NCBI RefSeq assembly: GCF_005503555.1
Contig: NZ_SCNG01000003.1
Location: 124,001 to 188,000, forward strand
Reading direction: 5' to 3'
DNA from: Rudaea sp. 3F27F6
Lineage (GTDB): Bacteria > Pseudomonadota > Gammaproteobacteria > Xanthomonadales > Rhodanobacteraceae
DNA length: 64,000 nucleotides
Part shown: positions 8,155 through 17,100 of the stretch, in pieces
Numbering within the stretch: position 1 is the first letter of the stretch
Layout of the letters: every line of letters starts with the position of its first letter
Translations under genes and position numbers: made by a program
The notes under the pieces: model-generated
Databases searched by the model: none
The model's input: only the letters and a program-made list of their open reading frames with translations
What the model was told of the DNA's origin: nothing

Positions 8155-11100
8155 ATGGGCAGCCGGATCGAGATACCGCATGTGTGGCGATGGATATGGG
8201 CGGGAGGCGTACTCGCCGCCGCGGTTTTGCTGGGACGCTCGGCGCATGCCGAAGGCAGCCGCTCCCTGTTTCCCGCCTCGTACTCGAGCAATCCGACGAC
8301 GTGCGATGGGAACAATCCGTGTCGTGCCGAAATGGATCTGCGCAACGGCGGCTCCTATGCGGGCGTAACCAAGCAGAGCCAGTTCCTCTACGTCTTCGCC
8401 GAAGCCGGCGAATACATCCTGCTCGGTTCGCGCAATCGCGGCAACAGCGGCGATATTCGCGTCTATAACCCGCAGTCGTTCGGAGCGAAGGGCAGCGAAA
8501 CGGTTCCGACGACGATCAATTTCTCGTGTGCTGCAGCGAGCGGCACGTATCCGGGCAGCTACTCGGGCAACGACACTGGAGGCAATGCGCGCGGCCTGAT
8601 CTCCACGCGCGCGGCGGAACTCGCCGGCCCGAACAGCGCCAACAACAGCGCCACCGTCACCAACGGCTACGCCCCGTGCGCCTATCTTGCGCCGACGACC
8701 GGCGTGTACGGCGTCGTGTTCACCGCGGCGAGCACGGGCGGCACCACGGCTAACGGCATCATCGATCCGCCGCGCGTCAGCAGCGGCACGGTTTCCGCGT
8801 GGGACGTGACCGTGCGCGCGAACCTCACCTCGACGGCCGACTTGAACGGCCGCCTGTTCACCTACGCCTGGGTCGGCTACACCGGCAACAATCCGCGGCC
8901 GGTGTTTCACACGCTGTACTACGTAACCCTCGACGGCTATCGCTATCAGCAGGATTCCAAGGGTCTCGATCCGAACGCCTACGCGCTCTACGCCAACGCG
9001 GCCGGCTTCCTCGACAACGGCCAGCCGCTGTACAAAGATCTGCGCGGCTCCGATCAGTACGTCGGCAACATCCAGTCCGGCCTCGCGGCTCAGCCGGCGC
9101 AGGCGCCGATCTTCTTCAGCACGCCCGATCCGTCGGGCGCGAACGCCGTCGAAGTGGGACGCGTTCTGCAATCCCTCGGCATCCCGTCCACGCCGGCGAC
9201 GCCGCAATTGCTGTCGGTCGGATTCAACGGCGCGCAGGGCGGCAACCAGACCTATGTCAGTGCGGGCGGCACTTTCCAGTTCAGCACTGCCAACACGACT
9301 TCCTACCAGATCGTGGTCAGCCGCAACGGCACCGACTTCGATCCGGGCAACACCGCGAACGCGACCTTGACCGGTCTCGCGCCGGGCGGCGCGAACACCG
9401 CTTTCTGGAGCGGCAAGGACAATAGCGGCACGGCCTTCCCGGCCGGCAACTACAACTTCCAGCTCATCGTGCGCAATGGCGAAATCCATTTCCCGCTGAT
9501 CGACGTGGAAGGCAACGGCAACGGCGGCCCGGTCCTGACCAAGCTCAACGGTACGCCGGGCGATCACACCGTGTTCTTCGACGACCGCGGTTACGTCACG
9601 CGCAACAACGTCGCCATCGGCGTGCTCAACGGCAATCTCTGCGGCGCGTCTTCCGCCCAGGTCCCGCCGACGCCGACGTATTCGCTGGTCGGTGTCGATT
9701 CGAGCGCGCAGACCGGCGGCAAGTACTATCGCTGGTGGCCGGGCTACGGCAACACCAACAGCGATTGCAGCGACAGTTCCGCATTCGGCGACGCCAAGGC
9801 GCTCGACCTGTGGGCCTATCAGGCCGCGTCGCTGCCGAACTCCAACCTCATCGTCAATCCGCAGCCGCCGGCGAAAGTGGCGACGTCGGTGTCGGTGCCG
9901 CCGACCGTGTTTCCGGGCGCGACGGTCAACGGCACTTTCGTTTTCCAGAACGTCGGCAGCACGACTGCGACCGGCGTGACGTATACGACGGTGATCGGCA
10001 CTCCGGGCAGTTGCCCGACCGGCGTGGCCTTCCAGTCCCTGCCAAGCGGAGTGAATTTCACCTACAACTCGTCCACCTGCGCGGTCTCGTTCACCGGCAT
10101 GCCGGGGTCGCTGACCAGCGGCCAGCAACTCGTCTTCAACTTCAGCTACACCGCGCCTTCGGTGGCGGGCAATGTGCCGGTCAGCACGACGGTCAATTCG
10201 ACCAACGGCGGTAACGCGAACGCGAGCGGCACGACCAAGGTGATCACGGCCGACGTTGCCGCGACGGTCAGCGTCCCGGTTACGACGCCGCCGTCGAGCC
10301 CGGTCAGCGGCACGATTACCTACACCAACCTTTCCGCCGCCACGGCCAATGCGGACGGCATCACTTACACAGCGACGATCGGCACGGCCGGCAGTTGCCC
10401 TAGCGGCGTCAGCTTCCCGACGCTGCCGTCCGGCGCTACGGCGAACTACAACAGCTCGAGCTGCCAGGTCTCGTTCAGCGGCATGCCGACGAGCCTGACG
10501 CCGGGACAGAGCCTGACCGTCGGCTTCCAGTACACGAGCCCGGCGACCGCCGGCAGCACGATACCGGTCAACGTGTCCATCGCCACGACCACGCCGGAAT
10601 CGAACACAGCGAACAACAGCCAGTCGGGATCGACCAAGGTCGCCGGCGCGATCACCGCGAACAACGACACCGGCACCGCCGTATCGAGCGCGGCCGGTGG
10701 CACCAGCGTGACGAACGTACTCAGCAACGACAGCCTCAACGGTGCGACGCCGACGGCGGGCACCGGTGGCACCGTGATTCTCACCGCGGTCGGCACCTTG
10801 CCGACCGGCATCACCCTCAACACGTCGACCGGTGCGGTCAACGTGGCCGCCGGCACGGCCTACGGCAACTACAGCTTCGATTACCAGATTTGCGAGACGG
10901 CCAATCCGACCAACTGCAAGACTGCGACGGTGACCGTGCCCGTCGTCTCCATCGTGGCGAAGAACGACGTCGGCGCCACCGTGCCGAACACCGGTGGCAC
11001 GGCCTACTCGAACGTACTCAACGACAACGGCAACGGCGCGGACACATTGAACGGCGTGCCGGCGACGCTGACCACGGTAACGCTGAGTCAGGTGTCGAGC

Positions 11101-14100
11101 ACGAATGCGGGAGTCAGCCTGAACCCGGCCACCGGCGCGGTGACTGTCGCGCCGGGCACGCCCGCGGGCAGCCAGACCGTGACCTACAAGATTTGCGACA
11201 AGGCCAATCCGTCGATCTGCACGACAGCGACGAGCACGGTCACGGTCAACACGCCGGCAAGCATCACGGTTGCCAAGGCGCAGACGAGTCCGGCCGCGGG
11301 CACGCCCGTGCAGCCGGGCGATCAGATCGAGTACGAGCTGACCGCGACGAACACGGGCGGCACGGCCGCGACAAACTACGCGTTCTACGAAGAGTTGCCG
11401 CAATACACGACTTACGTCGGCGCGACCGCGGAGACCGCGACACCGACGGTGACGGGCTGCGCGGCAGGCGATGCCGGTGCGAAGCTGTGCACGGTGAGCT
11501 TCGATGCGGTGCCGGCGAACGGCACTTCAAAGGCGAAGATCACGGTCAAGGTCGGCACGCTGCCGACGAGTGCCACGAAGGTGGTCAACCTGATCACCGA
11601 CAACACGACCACTCCGCCCGCAGGCTGCAACGCCGGCACGGGTGTCTGCACGACGCCGCCGACGAGCTGCACGGGCGGTGACACGCACTGCGTCTCGACG
11701 GGTGTGGCGCAGGCCGACCTGAGCGCGACGGGCGCGACGGCACAGACCGTGACGGTCAACACGCCGGTGACCGTGGTGACAACCTGCACGAACGCGGGTC
11801 CGAATGCGGCGCAGAGTGCAACGTGTGCGGTGACCGGCGGCCCTGCGGGCACGCAGACGACGTGCAGTCCGACGGTGCCGGTGACGAGCCTCGCCAATGC
11901 CGCAACGATCACGTGTACGACGACGTTCACGCCCACCAGTTCTGGCGTGGTGACGCTGACGACGACGGCCGGTAGCAATACGCCCGATCCGACGCCGGGC
12001 AACAATACGGCGACGAGTAAAGTTACCGTCAACACGCCGGCAGCGATCACGGTCGCGAAGGCGCAGACGAGTCCGGCCGCAGGCACGCCTGTGCAGCCGG
12101 GTGACCAGATCGAGTACGAACTGACCGCGACGAACACGGGCGGTACGGCCGCGACGAACTACGCGTTCTATGAAGAACTGCCGCAGTACACGACCTATGT
12201 CGGTGCGACCGCGGAGACCGCAACGCCGACAGTGACCGGCTGCGCGGCGGGCGATGCCGGTGCGAAGCTGTGCACAGTGAGCTTCGATGCGGTGCCGGCA
12301 AACGGCGTGTCGAAGGCGAAGATCACGGTGAAGGTCGGCACGTTGCCGACAAGCGCCACGAAGGTGGTCAACCTGATCACCGACAACACGACGACTCCGC
12401 CCGCAAGCTGCAACGCCGGTACCGGTGTCTGCACGACGCCGCCGACCAGCTGCACGGGCGGTGATACGCACTGCGTCTCGACTTCGGTTGCTCAGGCTGA
12501 TCTCAGCGCGACCGGTGCAGTAGCACAGACCGTGACGGTCAACACGCCGGTGACGGTGGTGACGACGTGCACGAACGCGGGTCCGAACGCGGCGCAGAGT
12601 GCGACGTGTGCGGTGACGGGCGGCCCGGCAGGCACGCAGACAACGTGCAGCCCGACGGTGCCGGTGACGAGCCTCGCCAACGGCGCGACGATCACGTGTA
12701 CGACGACGTTTACGCCGACCAGTTCGGGCGTGGTGACGTTGACGACGACGGCGGGCAGCAACACGCCCGATCCGACGCCGGGCAACAACACGGCGACGAG
12801 TAAAGTTACTGTCAACACGCCGGCCGCGATTACCGTGGCGAAGACGCAGACCAGTCCGGCCGCAGGTACGCCTGTGCAGCCCGGCGATCAGATCGAGTAC
12901 GAGTTGACCGCGACGAACACGGGCGGTACGGCCGCGACGAACTACGCGTTCTACGAAGAACTGCCGCAGTACACGACCTACGTCGGTGCGACCGCGGAGA
13001 CCGCAACGCCGACAGTGACGGGCTGCGCGGTAGGCGACGCCGGTGCGAAGCTGTGCACGGTGAGTTTCGATGCAGTGCCGGCCAACGGCGTGTCGAAGGC
13101 GAAGATCACGGTCAAGGTTGGCACGTTGCCGACGAGCGCCACGAAGGTGATCAACCTGATCACGGACAACACGACCACTCCGCCTGCAGGCTGCAACGCC
13201 GGTACCGGTGTTTGCACGACGCCGCCGACCAGCTGCACGGGCGGTGACACGCACTGTGTGTCGACGGGTGTAGCGCAGGCTGACCTCAGCGCGACGGGTG
13301 CTACTTCGCAGACGGTAACGACGAACACCCCGGTGACGGTGGTAACGACGTGCACGAACGCGGGTCCGAACGCGGCGCAGAGTGCGACGTGTGCGGTGAC
13401 CGGCGGCCCTGCAGGCACGCAGACGACGTGCAGCCCGACGGTGCCGGTGACCAGCCTTGCCAACGGTGCGACGATCACGTGTACAACGACGTTCACACCG
13501 ACGAGTGCGGGCGTGGTGACGTTGACGACGACGACCGGAAGCGACACGCCCGATCCGACGCCGGGCAACAACACGGCGACGAGCACGGTGACGGTGAACA
13601 CGCCGGCCGCGATCACGGTGGCGAAGGCCCAGACCAGTCCGGCCGCAGGCACGCCTGTGCAGCCGGGCGACCAGATTGAGTACGAACTGACCGCAACGAA
13701 CAGTGGTGGTACGGCCGCGACAAACTACGCGTTCTACGAAGAATTGCCGCAGTACACGACCTATGTTGGTGCGACCGCGGAGACCGCAACGCCGACAGTG
13801 ACCGGCTGCGCGGCAGGCGACGCTGGCGCGAAGCTGTGCACGGTGAGCTTCGATGCGGTGCCGGCGAACGGCAGTTCGAAGGCGAAGATCACGGTGAAGG
13901 TTGGCACGCTGCCGACGAGCGCCACGAAGGTGGTCAACCTGATCACGGACAACACGACCACTCCGCCTGCGGGTTGCAATGCCGGCACGGGCGTTTGCAC
14001 GACGCCGCCGACGAGCTGCACGGGCGGTGATACGCACTGCGTGTCGACGGGTGTGGCGCAAGCCGACCTCAGCGCGACCGGCGCTACTTCGCAGACGGTA

Positions 14101-17100
14101 ACGACGAACACGCCGGTGACGGTGGTGACGACGTGCACGAACGCGGGTCCGAACGCGGCGCAGAGTGCGACGTGTGCAGTGACGGGCGGCCCTGCAGGCA
14201 CGCAGACGACCTGCAGCCCGACGGTGCCGGTGACGAGCCTCGCCAATGCCGCAACGATCACGTGTACGACGACGTTCACGCCGACGAGTGCGGGCGTCGT
14301 GACGCTGACGACGACGGCGGGCAGCAATACGCCCGACCCGACGCCCGGCAATAACACGGCAACGAGCACGGTGACGGTGAACACGCCGGCCGCGATCACG
14401 GTGGCGAAGGCGCAGACCAGTCCGGCCGCAGGTACGCCTGTGCAGCCGGGTGATCAGGTCGAGTACGAACTGACCGCGACGAACACGGGCGGTACGGCCG
14501 CGATGAACTACGCGTTCTATGAAGAACTGCCGCAATACACGACCTACGTCAGTGCGACTACGGAGACGGCGACGCCGACGGTGACGGGCTGCGCGGTAGG
14601 CGACGCCGGTGCGAAGCTGTGCACGGTGAGCTTCGATACGGTGCCGGCGAATGGCATTTCGAAGGCGAAGATCACGGTGAAGGTGGGCACGCTGCCGACG
14701 AGCGCGGCGCGCATGATCAACCTGATCACGGACAACACAACGACTCCGCCTGCGGGCTGCAACGCCGGCACGGGTGTCTGTACGACGCCGCCGACGAGCT
14801 GCACGGGCGGTGATACGCACTGCGTCTCGACGGGCGTGGCCCAGGCTGACCTCAGCGCGACGGGTGCTACTTCGCAGACGGTAACGACGAACACGCCGGT
14901 GACGGTGGTGACGACGTGCACGAACGCCGGTCCGCAGAGTGCTGCGAATGCGACCTGTGCGGTGAGCGGCGGCCCTGCGGGCACGCAGACGACCTGCAGC
15001 CCGACCGTGCCGGTAACGAGCCTCGCCAATGCCGCAACGATCACGTGTACGACGACGTTCACGCCGACCAGTGCGGGCGTGGTGACCTTGGCGACGACGA
15101 CCGGAAGCGACACGCCCGATCCGACGCCCGGCAACAACACGGCGACGAGCACGGTGACGGTGAACACGCCGGCCGCGATCACGGTGGCGAAGGCGCAGAC
15201 GAATCCTGCGCCGGGCACCGCGGTGCAACCGGGCGATGAGATCGAGTACGAACTGACCGCAACGAATACGGGTGGCACAGCGGCGACGAACTACGCGTTC
15301 TACGAAGAACTGCCGCAGTACACGACGTATGTCGGTGTGACCGCGGAGACCGCGACGCCGACGGTGACGGGCTGCGCGGTAGGCGATGCCGGTGCGAAGC
15401 TGTGCACGGTGAGCTTCGATGCGGTGCCAGCGAACGGCACTTCGAAGGCGAAGATCACGGTGAAGGTGGGCACGCTGCCGACAAGCGCCACGAAGGTGAT
15501 CAACCTGATCACGGACAACACGACGACTCCGCCTGCGGGTTGCAATGCTGGCACGGGCGTTTGCACGACGCCGCCGACGAGCTGCACGGGCGGTGATGCG
15601 CACTGCGTGTCGACGGGTGTGGCGCAAGCCGACCTGAGCGCGACGGGCGCCGTCGCACAGACGGTAACGACGAATACGCCGGTGACGGTGGTGACGACGT
15701 GCACGAACGCGGGTCCGCAGAGTGCGGCGAACGCGACGTGTGCAGTGACCGGCGGTCCTGCGGGCACGCAGACAACGTGCAGCCCGACGGTACCGGTGAC
15801 GAGCTTCGCCAACGGCGCGACGATCACGTGTACGACGACGTTCACGCCGACCAGTTCGGGCGTGGTGACGTTGACGACAACGGCGGGCAGCGACACGCCC
15901 GATCCGACGCCCGGCAATAACACGGCGACGAGCACGGTCACGGTGAATACGCCGGCCGCGATCACGGTGGCGAAGGTGCAGACGAGTCCGGCCGCGGGTA
16001 CGCCCGTACAGCCAGGCGATGAGATCGAGTACGAACTGACCGCGACGAACACGGGCGGCACGGCCGCGACGAACTACGCGTTCTATGAAGAGCTGCCGCA
16101 ATACACGACCTATGTCGGTGCGACGGCGGAGACCGCGACGCCGACGGTGACGGGCTGCGCGGCAGGCGATGCCGGTGCGAAGCTGTGCACGGTGAGCTTC
16201 GATGCGGTGCCGGCGAACGGCACTTCGAAGGCGAAGATCACGGTCAAGGTTGGCACGCTGCCGACGAGCGCGGCACGCGTGATCAACCTGATCACGGACA
16301 ACACAACAACGCCGCCTGCGGGTTGCAATGCCGGCACGGGTGTCTGCACGACGCCGCCGACGAGCTGCACGGGTGGCGACACGCACTGCGTCTCGACCTC
16401 GGTCGCCCAGGCCGACTTGAGCGCGACCGGTGCCACTTCGCAGACAGTAACGACGAACACCCCGGTGACGGTGGTGACGACGTGCACGAACGCCGGTCCG
16501 CAGAGTGCGGCGAACGCGACGTGTGCGGTGACCGGTGGCCCGGCGGGCGCGCAGACGACCTGCAGCCCGACGGTGCCGGTGACGAGCCTTGCCGACGGTG
16601 CGACGATCACGTGTACGACGACGTTCACGCCGACGAGTGCGGGCGTGGTAACGCTGACGACGACGGCGGGCAGCGACACGCCTGATCCGACGCCGGGCAA
16701 TAACACGGCGACGAGCACGGTGACGGTGAATACGCCGGCGGCGATCACGGTGGCGAAGGTGCAGACCAGTCCGGCCGCGGGTACGCCCGTGCAGCCGGGC
16801 GATGAGATCGAGTACGAGTTGACCGCGACGAACACGGGCGGTACGGCCGCGACGAACTACGCGTTCTACGAAGAACTGCCGCAGTACACGACTTACGTCG
16901 GCGCGACCGCGGAGACCGCGACACCGACGGTGACGGGCTGCGCCGCGGGCGATGCCGGCGCGAAGCTGTGCACGGTGAGCTTCGATGCGGTGCCGGCGAA
17001 CGGCACTTCGAAGGCGAAGATCACGGTGAAGGTCGGCACGTTGCCGACAAGCGCCACGAAGGTGGTCAACCTGATCACCGACAACACGACGACTCCGCCC

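Noticed and set aside
7639-11403. A 1,254-codon minus-strand open frame opposite the start of the giant gene
   Set aside because: Arg/Ala/Val-rich shadow frame, no domain, and it crosses the leader and the response-regulator gene.
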